Below are positions 39,615 through 47,219 of a stretch of DNA of 47,801 nt, piece after piece. A model generated the notes under the pieces. The model saw only the letters and a list, made by a program, of their open reading frames with translations. It was not told the origin of the DNA and did not search any database. This DNA comes from JBEKHI01 sp050012355. Lineage in GTDB: Bacteria > Actinomycetota > Actinomycetes > Streptosporangiales > Streptosporangiaceae. Every line of letters begins with the position of its first letter. Position 1 is the first letter of the stretch. The position numbers were made by a program, and so were the translations under genes. The stretch is taken from NCBI GenBank assembly GCA_050012355.1, contig JBEKHI010000007.1, forward strand, positions 1 through 47,801, read 5' to 3'.

Positions 39615-40103
39615 ATGAGCGTCACCGACGAGTACCTGCGTAACAACGCCCAGTACACCGAGTCGTTCGCCGGCCCGCTGCCACTACCGCCGTCGCGCCA
39701 GGTCGCCGTCGTCGCCTGCATGGATGCCCGCCTCAACGTCTACGCCATTCTCGGCCTGAACGACGGCGAGGCCCACGTCATACGCAACGCGGGTGGCGTG
39801 GTCACCGATGACGAGATCCGTTCACTGGCCATCAGCCAGCGGCTGCTCGGCACCCAGGAGATCATCCTGATCCATCACACCGACTGCGGGATGCTGACCT
39901 TCACTGACGACGACTTCAAGCGCTCCATCCAGGACGACACCGGCATCAAGCCGGAATGGGCGGCAGAGGCGTTCCCCGACCTAGAGGAAGACGTGCGCCA
40001 GTCGATCGCGCGCATCAAGGCGAACCCCTTCGTGCCGCGCAAGGACTCCATCCGCGGCTTCGTCTTCGACGTCGCGACCGGCAAGCTGAACGAGGTCAAC
40101 TGA
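39615..40103 (+). CDS. canA: Beta-carbonic anhydrase, Rv1284 (CanA) type
   Basis: A 162-residue zinc enzyme that interconverts CO2 and bicarbonate in the cytoplasm. Zinc ligands are Cys35, His88 and Cys91 (ACMDARLNVYAILGL; HHTDCGML), with the Asp37-Arg39 dyad. The sequence is very close to mycobacterial Rv1284, including EAHVIRNAGG, TDDEIRSLAISQRLLGT and the C-terminal RGFVFDVATGKLNEV. ATG 39615 is the start because GGAGG (39605-39609) is correctly spaced; the upstream ATG 39603 overlaps that site. It stands alone between a terminator and paired-palindrome copy D. Confidence 0.96.
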   Translation: MSVTDEYLRNNAQYTESFAGPLPLPPSRQVAVVACMDARLNVYAILGLNDGEAHVIRNAGGVVTDDEIRSLAISQRLLGTQEIILIHHTDCGMLTFTDDDFKRSIQDDTGIKPEWAAEAFPDLEEDVRQSIARIKANPFVPRKDSIRGFVFDVATGKLNEVN

Positions 40104-40131
40104 CTGCAGGGCGTCCCTCCCGCAACCGCAT

Positions 40132-40175
40132 CGATGGGTCATCGATAGCCGAATAACGCCATCGATGGGCCATCG
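40132..40175. repeat. Paired-palindrome element, copy D (44 bp)
   Basis: CGATGGGTCATCG (40132-40144) and the perfect CGATGGGCCATCG (40163-40175) flank the spacer ATAGCCGAATAACGCCAT, with centres 31 bp apart. It lies 28 bp after canA and could act as a transcript 3' end. Confidence 0.85.
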
Positions 40176-40225
40176 ACAGTCCTGTAGAAGGCGGCGCGAC
40201 GGGCGATTTATCCCTTACGTGGGTA

Positions 40226-40408
40226 TTGCGGGGTGGGGTGTGCGGGCTGCGCTGCGGAGTGGAGGCAGTCCGCGGCGTATGTGCCAGCGGGCAGCTGTCG
40301 GCCGCCCAGCTCCAGCAGACCGTGGACTTCATCCGGGCCGAGGGCGCGGTCCCGGGTCTTCCGTCCACCTGGGACCCGAGCTCCTGGGCGAATAAGTATG
40401 CGTCGTGA
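40226..40408 (+). pseudogene. C-terminal remnant of an ABC substrate-binding protein
   Basis: A 60-codon frame ends in SAAQLQQTVDFIRAEGAVPG and LPSTWDPSSWANKYAS, the helical tail of a sulfonate-type SBP. The N-terminal part and signal peptide are absent: upstream lies only repeat D and about 50 bp of unassigned sequence. The stop overlaps the next ATG (TGATG), so this was once the gene before DUF3500 in an operon. It is most likely a deletion remnant. Confidence 0.65.
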
Positions 40409-41544
40409 TGCCGGGATTGCGGCACCGGGTCAACGTCCGCACTCACCGGCCCGAGGTGTTCCCCGACTCGACGATCGAGAAGATCGGGTGGCGGGAACGA
40501 GCCGCCGCGGAGCCGTTCCGCGGGGTGGCGGGCGGCGACGGGATCGTGCCGGGACTGTTCCTCGCCCGGCGGACCGGCGCGGACGTCTCGTCGGTGACCC
40601 GCGCCGGGCGGGAGTACCTGTCCGCGCTGACTCCGGTGGAAGCGGCGATCGGCCGGTTCCCGGTGGATCACGTCTCGCGGCGGCACTGGGCGAACGGGGC
40701 CAGGTACTTCCTGCGGCACGGACTGCTGCTCGATGACCTGGACTCCGGTAAGCGGGCGCGGGTGCTTGAGATCGTGCGGCTGAGCCTGAGCGAGTACGGA
40801 TACACGCTGGTCCGCGACCTGATGAAACTCAACCTGACCATCGGTGAGCTGCGCGGCGAGACCGACGAGCTGAACGAGTGGGTCTACTGGTTCAGCGTCT
40901 ACGGGTCGCCGGAATCCGGCGACCCGTGGGGGTGGCAGCTGGACGGGCACCACGTCTGCGTCAACTGCGCGATCATCGGCGACCAGATGGTCATCACCCC
41001 GACGTTTCTCGGTGCGGAGCCGGTCATCGCGGATGCTGGCAAGTACGCGGGGACCAGCGTGTTCCGCCGCGAGGAGTCACTGGCGGAAGAGTTCTGCGGC
41101 TCGCTGAGCCCAGCGCAGCGGTCGGCCGCGGTGCTCGGGGACAAGCTCCCGCGCGATCTGTTCACCGGGGCGTTCCGTGACAACTTCGAGCTCAACTACG
41201 AGGGCCTGCGGTTCGACGAGCTGACCGCCGCGCAGTGGAGACGGCGCTACGGCTGCTCGGGCTCTACCTGGACCGGATCAGGGGCGACCAGCAGGAGTCG
41301 CACCGGTCGGAGGTGGTTTCGCACGCGGCGGAAACGTATTTCTGCTGGATTTGGCGGGACAGATGTTTTCTACTACCGGATTCACAGCCCGGTGATACTT
41401 ATCGAATTCGAGCATCAGCATGGTGTCATGTTCGACAACGAAGAGCCGACGAGGAACCACATTCACACCGTCGTCCGCACTCTGAATGGAAATGACTATG
41501 GCAGGGACATCCTCCGGCAGCATCATGAACTCTACCATTCCTGA
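40408..41544 (+). pseudogene. DUF3500 protein gene with two compensating frameshifts
   Basis: The first 270 or so codons encode a DUF3500 protein (GWQLDGHHVCVNCAIIGDQMVITPTFLGAEP). Near 41233 the homology leaves this frame and continues in the +1 frame as ALRLLGLYLDRIRGDQQESH and SEVVSHAAETYFCWI, then near 41345 it returns as GGTDVFYYRIHSP, VILIEFEHQHGV and TVVRTLNGNDYGRDILRQH. The original frame stays open through the shifted section, so about 37 residues are read as Arg/Ser-rich nonsense. This indicates two indels of opposite sign or two sequencing errors. The function of DUF3500 is unknown; here it sits among transporter remnants. Confidence 0.75.
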
Positions 41545-41745
41545 TACCACGGCTAACGAGGTCCTGCGCTTCGAGAATGTCACGCTGGGGTTTCCCGGCA
41601 CTGGCCGGCTCGCCATCAAGGACATAAGCTTCAGCGTTTCCCGAGGGAAGTTCGTCGCGATCATCGGGCCGAGTGGCTGCGGTGAGAGCACGCTGCTTAA
41701 CCTGGCCGCCGGGCTGCTGAAGCCGAGCCGTGGTGAGGTCTACGA
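41525..41745 (+). pseudogene. N-terminal fragment of SsuB/TauB-type ABC ATPase with mutated Walker A
   Basis: About 70 codons encode NEVLRFENVTLGFPGTGRLA ... FVAIIGPSGCGESTLLNLAAGLLKPSRGEV, the start of an importer ATPase. The Walker A lysine is glutamate (GCGEST instead of GCGKST), which should abolish ATP binding. The homology stops at GEVYDG near 41745, where a permease frame takes over, so the signature and Walker B motifs have been deleted. Confidence 0.8.
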
Positions 41746-42265
41746 CGGCGTACGAGGTCGTGCTCAGCTTTGTACTCGGGGTGCTGATCGGCGCGGTCGC
41801 GGCGCTGTTCCTGCTCTTCTTCGGCATCGGCGACTGGTCGAAGATCACGATCGCGATTACCGGAGTTGCCTTCATAGTTCTCTACAACCTGTATCTCGGC
41901 ATCCGGCTGGTTAAGGACGAACTCGTCGAGATCGTGCGGGTAATGGGCGGCCGCGGCCTGCACGTGCTCCGGTATGTGACGCTGCCGAGCCTGGCCGCGC
42001 CGTTCTTCGCCGGACTTAAGGCTGCGGGCCAATAGCGATCCTGTCGGTAATCGCCGGGGAGTTCATCGCGCCCTACGAGGGAATCGGCCACGAGCTGTTC
42101 ACCGACGCGAATACACTCGATGCCGCTGGTGTAATGGCTTGGATCATCATTCTGGTAGCGATGTCACTGATACTTAACAGCCTGTTGACGCAGCTCGACA
42201 AGTTGGCGCTCAGGAAGCTTGGGCTCGCGGGAGGTGACCGCCGGGTGCCGGCACCATCCAGGTAA
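41740..42265 (+). pseudogene. Truncated and frameshifted ABC permease remnant
   Basis: From about 41740 one frame reads TTAYEVVLSFVLGVLIGAVA through to the EAA-like loop EIVRVMGGRGLHVLRYVTLPSL. It stops at 42033-42035 (TAG/TAA region), while the neighbouring frame continues the protein as AILSVIAGEFIAPYEGIGHE and VMAWIIILVAMSLILNSLL to TAA at 42263. The N-terminal helix is missing because of the fusion to the ATPase fragment. It was the permease partner of the SBP and ATPase remnants upstream. Confidence 0.8.
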
Positions 42266-42296
42266 GATTATCCGGAAGAAGGCTACGGTATCTGGG

Positions 42297-43016
42297 GTGC
42301 ACGAGGGGAAGGCTGAGTTGCGCGGGCTCGAAGTACAGAAGGATGCTTCCGAGGAAAGTGCGGATGCAGGGGCTCAGCGTGTCTTTAATGGTATCCGCCA
42401 AGCGATTATCGAAGGCACTCTCCGTCCTGGTCAGCGGCTGACCGAAACAGACATCATGGAGGAATACAACGCCTCCCGCGGGGCCGCGAGATCGGCGCTC
42501 GGCATGCTGGTCGGGCAGGGGCTCGTGGAACGGGTGCTGTATCAGGGCGCCCGGGTCCGCCGGGCGAGCCTGTCGGAGATGATCGAGCTCACCGAGATCC
42601 GTGCGGTCGTCGAAGGGATGATGGCCGCGCGGGCCGCGATGCGGGCGACCGATGACGAGATCGCCGAGCTACGGCAGATCGCCGAGGCGATGGCGCTGAG
42701 CGTCCAGCAGTCGGACTTCCCGGCATATAACGGTCTCAACCAGGCGCTGCACCACAACATCAACCGGATCGCCGACCAGCGCGCCGCGCTCGAACTGGTC
42801 GAGCGGCTGCGCAGCCAGAGCGGCATCATGCACCAGTACCGGCTGCGCCGCATCCCCGGTCGGTCCAAGCAGTCGGCCCGCGAGCACGCCGCGATCGTCG
42901 AAGCGATCGCCGACCGCGACCCCGAGCGCGCCGAGGCCGCGATGCGCACCCACCTAACGAGCCTGATCACCGCCGTCCAGATGGCCACCAACAGCCTAGA
43001 AGACCCACCCGTCTGA
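42297..43016 (+). CDS. GntR-family (FCD) transcriptional regulator
   Basis: About 239 residues from GTG 42297; TTG 42318, with GGGGAAGG upstream, is an alternative. The N-terminal winged helix reads GIRQAIIEGTLRPGQRLTETDIMEEYNASRGAARSAL, and the C-terminal helical FCD domain contains LTEIRAVVEGMMAARAA, NQALHHNINRIA and EHAAIVEAIADRDPERAEAAM with the metal-ligand histidine pattern. FCD regulators usually sense organic acids. It lies next to, but convergent with, the aromatic-acid cluster and is a candidate repressor of it. Confidence 0.88.
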   Translation: MHEGKAELRGLEVQKDASEESADAGAQRVFNGIRQAIIEGTLRPGQRLTETDIMEEYNASRGAARSALGMLVGQGLVERVLYQGARVRRASLSEMIELTEIRAVVEGMMAARAAMRATDDEIAELRQIAEAMALSVQQSDFPAYNGLNQALHHNINRIADQRAALELVERLRSQSGIMHQYRLRRIPGRSKQSAREHAAIVEAIADRDPERAEAAMRTHLTSLITAVQMATNSLEDPPV

Positions 43017-43037
43017 CGGCCGCCCCGGCAAGGGCAT

Positions 43038-43081
43038 CGATGACTCATCGCTGCCCCTCTATGGGCATCGATGACTCAGCG
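43038..43081. repeat. Paired-palindrome element, copy E (44 bp)
   Basis: CGATGACTCATCG (43038-43050) and CGATGACTCAGCG (43069-43081) flank the spacer CTGCCCCTCTATGGGCAT, with centres 31 bp apart. In this copy both halves sit in a longer direct repeat, GGGCATCGATGACTCA followed by GCTGCCC. Confidence 0.8.
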
Positions 43082-43135
43082 CTGCCCTTGGCGCTACGGC
43101 TCCCGGTCACGCGGCCTCCGCGCCGCGGCGATTTT

Positions 43136-43193
43136 TCCTGGTGAGTGCTGCACTATCCAGCGAAGAGTGTGGGTAATGCAGCACCGACCAGGA
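43136..43193. terminator. Bidirectional hairpin terminator, repeat family T copy 3
   Basis: Arms TCCTGGTGAGTGCTGCA (43136-43152) and TGCAGCACCGACCAGGA (43177-43193) pair over 17 bp with two mismatches around a 24-nt loop, between convergent genes. TTTTT precedes the left arm and serves as U-tract for the minus strand. The arm differs from copy 2 by one base over 15. Confidence 0.8.
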
Positions 43194-43208
43194 ACGCGGG
43201 CCCCGAGT

Positions 43209-44822
43209 CTACGGCGCGGGCTTGAGGACAGATGGGTCAATCGGGACATCTAGCACCGTGACGCCACCCGACGTGAACGCGGCGGCTGCTAGGTCGCGGA
43301 GTTCCACCGCGTCGCTCGGGCGGACGCCGGTTGCGCCTAGGCTGCGCGCGAAGGCCGCTATGTCTACGTCGCCGATGGCGATGCCCGCGGTCCGGCCGAA
43401 CGCGCGTTGCTGGTGCATCGCGATCGTCCCGTACAACCCGTTGCGCAGCACCGCCACCACCAGGGAAATCCCCGAGCGGACCGCGGTCTCGATTTCCTGG
43501 CCGGTCATCAGGAACCCGCCGTCACCGGCCACCGCGAGCACCGGACGGTCGGCGAACGCGAGGGCCGCGCCGATCCCGCCGGGGACCGCGTAGCCCATAG
43601 CGCCGCTGGTTGGCGCTGCCTGACTGAGCGGCGTGGTGAACCTCCAGTAGCGGTGCAGGAAGATCGAGAAGTTACCCGCGTCGTTGGTCACGATGGTGCC
43701 GGGCGGCGCCGCGGCGGCGAGCGCCGCGATCGCGTCGGCGGGGTGGATCGGATCAGCCGAAGAGGCGGGAGCCGGCGGCGTGGAGTGCGCGCGGTACCGC
43801 TGGTTGCCGGCGCGCCAGGCGGTCCGTTCGCCGCCGCCATCCGCGAACAGCAGCTTGTCCAGGAACCTGGCGGGGTCCGCGAGCACCGCCGTCGTGGGAC
43901 GGAACGCGGCGGCCAGCACCCCCGGATCGGTGTCCACCTGCACGACGTCGGCCGTCGCCGACGGCAGCCGGTAGGACTGCGTGGTGATCTCGTCGAGCCT
44001 GGTTCCCAGGGCGATCACCAGGTCCGCCTGCTCTAGCGATTCCAGGATGACGGGGGACGCGTTGAGAGTGAGGTGACCGAGGTAATGGGGATCGTCGTTA
44101 TGGTAAATGTCTTGTCGTCGGAACGCGGCGTACACCCCGAGCCCGTACCGCGACGCGGCCTGGACCAGCAGGTCCCGGCCCGCGCGGACCCCCGGGCCGG
44201 CGATCACCACCGGGGCGGACGCGGCCCGGAGCCGGGCGGCGATCGACTCGGTGACCTCCCGCGGCGGCGGACCGGCCGGGGCCACCACCCGAGGCGGCAA
44301 CGCGGCCGGCTCGGGGACCAGCGTCCCGGATACATCGGCTGGCAGCACGATCAGCACCGGTCCCGGCCGTCCGGTGGTGGCCTCGTCGTACGCGCGACGC
44401 ACCACCTCACCAACACGAGCCGGATCCAGCAGCATCGCCGACCACTTCACCAGCGGCCGGTAGAACTCCCGCAGGTCCACCTCCTGGAACGCCTCACGTC
44501 CCAGGAACCCGGTCTCGACCTGCCCGAGCACCACGATCATCGGAGTCGAGTCCTGGAACGCGGTGTGCACGCCGATCGCCGCGTTCGACGCGCCCACCGC
44601 GCGGGTCGCCATCACCACCGCGGGGACCCCGGTGAGCTTGCCCTCCGCCTCGGCCATAAACGACGCGCCCGACTCATGTCGCGTAGAAACCAGCGTCACC
44701 CGGGAGTCGCGGTCGGCGCCGTCCAGCACCTCGAGGAACGACTCACCAGGAACGGTGTAGAACCGCCGGACCCCGGCGTCGGCCAGCAGTCGCGCCAGCG
44801 CCGTACCGGCAGTCTCAGCCAT
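43209..44822 (-). CDS. ThDP-dependent acetolactate synthase/decarboxylase-like enzyme
   Basis: A 537-residue thiamine-diphosphate enzyme. The cofactor-activating Glu50 lies in STRHESGASFMAEAEGKLTG, and the ThDP/Mg site GDGGFLMTGQEIETA ... VVAVLRN closes the C-terminal domain (GDG to N about 27 residues apart). The central domain is present (VVIAGPGVRAGRDLLVQAA). Homologs include acetolactate synthase-like and benzoylformate decarboxylase-like enzymes that act on 2-oxo acids. Its start overlaps the amidohydrolase stop by 8 bp, so it belongs to the aromatic-degradation-like cluster and may decarboxylate or condense a 2-oxo acid product such as pyruvate. Confidence 0.88.
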   Translation of the reverse strand: MAETAGTALARLLADAGVRRFYTVPGESFLEVLDGADRDSRVTLVSTRHESGASFMAEAEGKLTGVPAVVMATRAVGASNAAIGVHTAFQDSTPMIVVLGQVETGFLGREAFQEVDLREFYRPLVKWSAMLLDPARVGEVVRRAYDEATTGRPGPVLIVLPADVSGTLVPEPAALPPRVVAPAGPPPREVTESIAARLRAASAPVVIAGPGVRAGRDLLVQAASRYGLGVYAAFRRQDIYHNDDPHYLGHLTLNASPVILESLEQADLVIALGTRLDEITTQSYRLPSATADVVQVDTDPGVLAAAFRPTTAVLADPARFLDKLLFADGGGERTAWRAGNQRYRAHSTPPAPASSADPIHPADAIAALAAAAPPGTIVTNDAGNFSIFLHRYWRFTTPLSQAAPTSGAMGYAVPGGIGAALAFADRPVLAVAGDGGFLMTGQEIETAVRSGISLVVAVLRNGLYGTIAMHQQRAFGRTAGIAIGDVDIAAFARSLGATGVRPSDAVELRDLAAAAFTSGGVTVLDVPIDPSVLKPAP

Positions 44823-45651
44823 ACAGCCGCTCCGCCGTCCGGTAGCTGAACGCCGCGGCGTCCGCTTCCGGCAGCCCGGCCAGCGCCTTTGTCAGCAGCT
44901 CGACCCGCGACTCGAACGTCCCGTGGTAGGCGGGATAGTTGGACCCCCACACCATCCGGTCGGCGCCGAACCGGTCCACCAGCACGCGAAGCAGCCCGGC
45001 CGGGCCCTCGGGAGATGCCTGCGCGGTGTCCAGGTTGTTGGTCGTCACCTTCAGGTAGATGTTCGGATACTCGACGAGCGGTAGCACCGGCGCCAGGTCC
45101 TCAAGCACCGACCGGTCGGAGAACCGCATCCGGCAGATGTGATCGAGCACCACGACGACCCGGGGGAACCGGCGGGAAAGGTTCTCCAGCTGCGGCACCG
45201 CGACCACCCCCGCCTGGACACACACCGGGATCGCCTGCTCCTCGGCCCACTCCCAGGCCGGGAAGGTAGCCGGGTCGTCCAGCCACGGCGCCAGCTCCAT
45301 CGTGGTGCCCTGGGTGAACAGCCGCAGTCCGGCGAGTCCGCGCTCCCGCATCCAGTGCGACGCGGTCACCACGGCATCCGGCGTCCGGAAGTCGGCGGAC
45401 CCGACCCCGACGAACTTATCCGGATGCGCCTGCGCGCAGTCGGCCGTGTAGGAGTTGTCGTGTCCGTAGACGGTGGACGCCTGGACGACCGCCGCCCGGT
45501 CAACGCCGACGGCGATCATCCCGGCGAGCAGCGCGTCACCGTCGGGCGCGCCGTTTTCCGACCAGGCGGACCGGCGTCCGCCCAGCGGGTTCGCCGGGTA
45601 CCGCGCCGTGTCGCCCGAGATGGCGTGGGTGTGCGTGTCAAAGATCGGCAT
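44815..45651 (-). CDS. Amidohydrolase-2 family lactonase, LigI-like
   Basis: A 278-residue TIM-barrel hydrolase starting at ATG 45651 (PIFDTHTHAISG), one base after the previous stop. The DTHTH motif, VVVLDHICRM and YLKVTTNN strand are visible. The barrel's last catalytic position reads VWGSNYPAYH, with Asn where most family members, including the 2-pyrone-4,6-dicarboxylate hydrolase LigI, have Asp (GSDYP); GSN variants exist in lactonase subgroups. The cluster context suggests hydrolysis of a lactone of the protocatechuate 4,5-cleavage type. Confidence 0.82.
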   Translation of the reverse strand: MPIFDTHTHAISGDTARYPANPLGGRRSAWSENGAPDGDALLAGMIAVGVDRAAVVQASTVYGHDNSYTADCAQAHPDKFVGVGSADFRTPDAVVTASHWMRERGLAGLRLFTQGTTMELAPWLDDPATFPAWEWAEEQAIPVCVQAGVVAVPQLENLSRRFPRVVVVLDHICRMRFSDRSVLEDLAPVLPLVEYPNIYLKVTTNNLDTAQASPEGPAGLLRVLVDRFGADRMVWGSNYPAYHGTFESRVELLTKALAGLPEADAAAFSYRTAERLYG

Positions 45652-45652
45652 G

Positions 45653-46326
45653 TCAGGAGTAGGCCCCGGCGTCCTCGAGCAGCTTGTGCCGGCCACCGTT
45701 ATCCAGGCTCCTGGCCTTACCGGCCAGCCTGATTCTGGCGCCCTTCTCCCGCTCGGTCCGCGCCCGCGCCGCCTCGGCGACGGCCGCGACGTGCGCGCGC
45801 TCGACGACGACCACGCCGTCGTCGTCGGCCACCACCGCATCACCCGGGTTGATCACGATGCCGCCGACGGAGACCGTGGTGTTCACCCAGCCCGGCTGGC
45901 TCTTCACCGTGCCGTTCGCCGATATGTGCCGCGCCCAGGTGGGGAAGTTCATCTCGCGCAGCGCGGTCACGTCCCGCGCCGCCGCGTCAACGCGATGGCG
46001 CGCACGTCGAACGCGGCGGCCGACGTGGCGAGCAGCTCACCGAACATGCCGTGCTCGGATGGCGCGGTGACCGCGCAGACGATGATGTCGCCGGGCTGCG
46101 CGACGTCGATGGCCGCGTGCAGCATGAGGTTGTCGCCGGCGTAGTTGAGGCAGGTCACCGCCGTACCACTCACAACATTGTCCATAACGACGGGACGGAT
46201 TCCATGCATCAGCCCGGTCCGCTGATAGGCCTCGTGCACGGTGGCGGTTCCGTAGTCGGCGAGCTCGTCCACAAGTTCCTTGGGCGGACGCTCGATGTCG
46301 CGGATGACCTTTGGTGCGAGCGGCAT
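45653..46326 (-). pseudogene. RraA/LigK-like aldolase gene split by a frameshift
   Basis: The 5' part (46326-45967, 119 codons) encodes the start of an RraA-family protein: DYGTATVHEAYQRTGLMHGI, NYAGDNLMLHAAIDVAQPGDIIVC and EHGMFGELLATSAAAFDVRAIAL. It then runs off into TRRRGT-stop. The 3' part (45970-45653) continues in another frame as DAAARDVTALREMNFPTWAR, SQPGWVNTTVSVGG and IVINPGDAVVADDDGVVVVE. A single missing base near 45985 explains the break. The second part could start at GTG 45970, which overlaps the stop as GTGA, but RraA folds need both halves. Intact relatives (LigK/GalC) cleave 4-carboxy-4-hydroxy-2-oxoadipate to pyruvate and oxaloacetate. Confidence 0.8.
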
Positions 46327-46328
46327 GG

Positions 46329-47219
46329 TCAGATTCCCGCCAGCTGGCGGAAGTCCGCGAAGATCTCGTCCACCGTCACCGGCTTGCGCAGCAGGTCCTG
46401 TTCGCGGCCGTAGCGGATAGCGATCTCCAACGAGGTAAGAAGCGCGTCGTTCAGACCGTAGCTGATGGAACGCTGCCGGTTGGTGGTCACTCCTTGGGCT
46501 CTGGCCTGGTCGATGGCCTCGGTGAACGCCTGGTACAACGCGCGCACCGCGTCCGGGTCGTTTTCCACGATCTCGGTCTTGACGGTGAACATGTGGTTGA
46601 CCGGGATCGTGTGGTGCCTTTCCTCCCACGCTCGTTCGGCGGCATCTACCTCCGGGATCACCGGGATCAGCTCCGCGCCATCCTCGTCTATGGCCTGCGG
46701 GCCGAGCACGGCGGCGGCGATGTCGCCGCTTTTCAGCAGGTCAACCAGCGTGCTGTCGGTGCGCTCGACAAACGGCGGTTCCACGTACTCCGCCACGTGG
46801 GGGCCCTCGGTGGTGATCCAGGTGATCTGGTCCGCCTCGACGCCGAACTCCTCCTTCAGCACGCCGCGGACCCACAGGCCGGTGGTCTGGGTGTAGGCCC
46901 GGACGCCGACGCGCTGCCCGATGAGATCCCGCGGCCCCATCTCCTTCGATCCGGGCCAGCGGGTGATCGAGTGGTGATGGAAATCGCCGTTAAGTACCAC
47001 TGGCAGTAGCGTGATGGGCTTGCCGGCCTCGCGGGCCTGCAGGTACGTGGCGATGGCCATCTCGGAGAAGTCGTACTTCAGCTCGCGGACCATCGGCGCG
47101 AACGCGGTGTAGATCGGCTTGATCTCCGGGAAGGTGAGGTCCGCACCGGGAACCGGGACCGTTCCGTTCTTGATGAGCATCGAGTGCGGGGTGTTACCCA
47201 GTGCGACTGTATAGGTCAT
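46329..47219 (-). CDS. 4,5-dihydroxyphthalate decarboxylase-like (Pht5) SBP-fold protein
   Basis: A 296-residue cytoplasmic protein with the SBP-like fold of 4,5-dihydroxyphthalate decarboxylase, the enzyme that makes protocatechuate from phthalate. Typical segments are VALGNTPHSMLIKNGTVPVPGADLTFPEI, YDFSEMAIATYLQAREAGKP, LPVVLNGDFHHHSITRW, DLIGQRVGVRAYTQTTGLWVRGVLKEEFGV and HHTIPVNHMFTVK. The length matches the family. ATG 47219 overlaps the stop of the LigJ-like remnant (ATGA), and its stop lies two bases before the RraA start. It is the second gene of the cluster. Confidence 0.85.
   Translation of the reverse strand: MTYTVALGNTPHSMLIKNGTVPVPGADLTFPEIKPIYTAFAPMVRELKYDFSEMAIATYLQAREAGKPITLLPVVLNGDFHHHSITRWPGSKEMGPRDLIGQRVGVRAYTQTTGLWVRGVLKEEFGVEADQITWITTEGPHVAEYVEPPFVERTDSTLVDLLKSGDIAAAVLGPQAIDEDGAELIPVIPEVDAAERAWEERHHTIPVNHMFTVKTEIVENDPDAVRALYQAFTEAIDQARAQGVTTNRQRSISYGLNDALLTSLEIAIRYGREQDLLRKPVTVDEIFADFRQLAGI

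Noticed and set aside
15843..43081. CRISPR array made of the CGATGGCCCATCG repeats
   Set aside because: Copies occur in isolated pairs kilobases apart, the spacers are similar rather than unique, and no cas gene is present.
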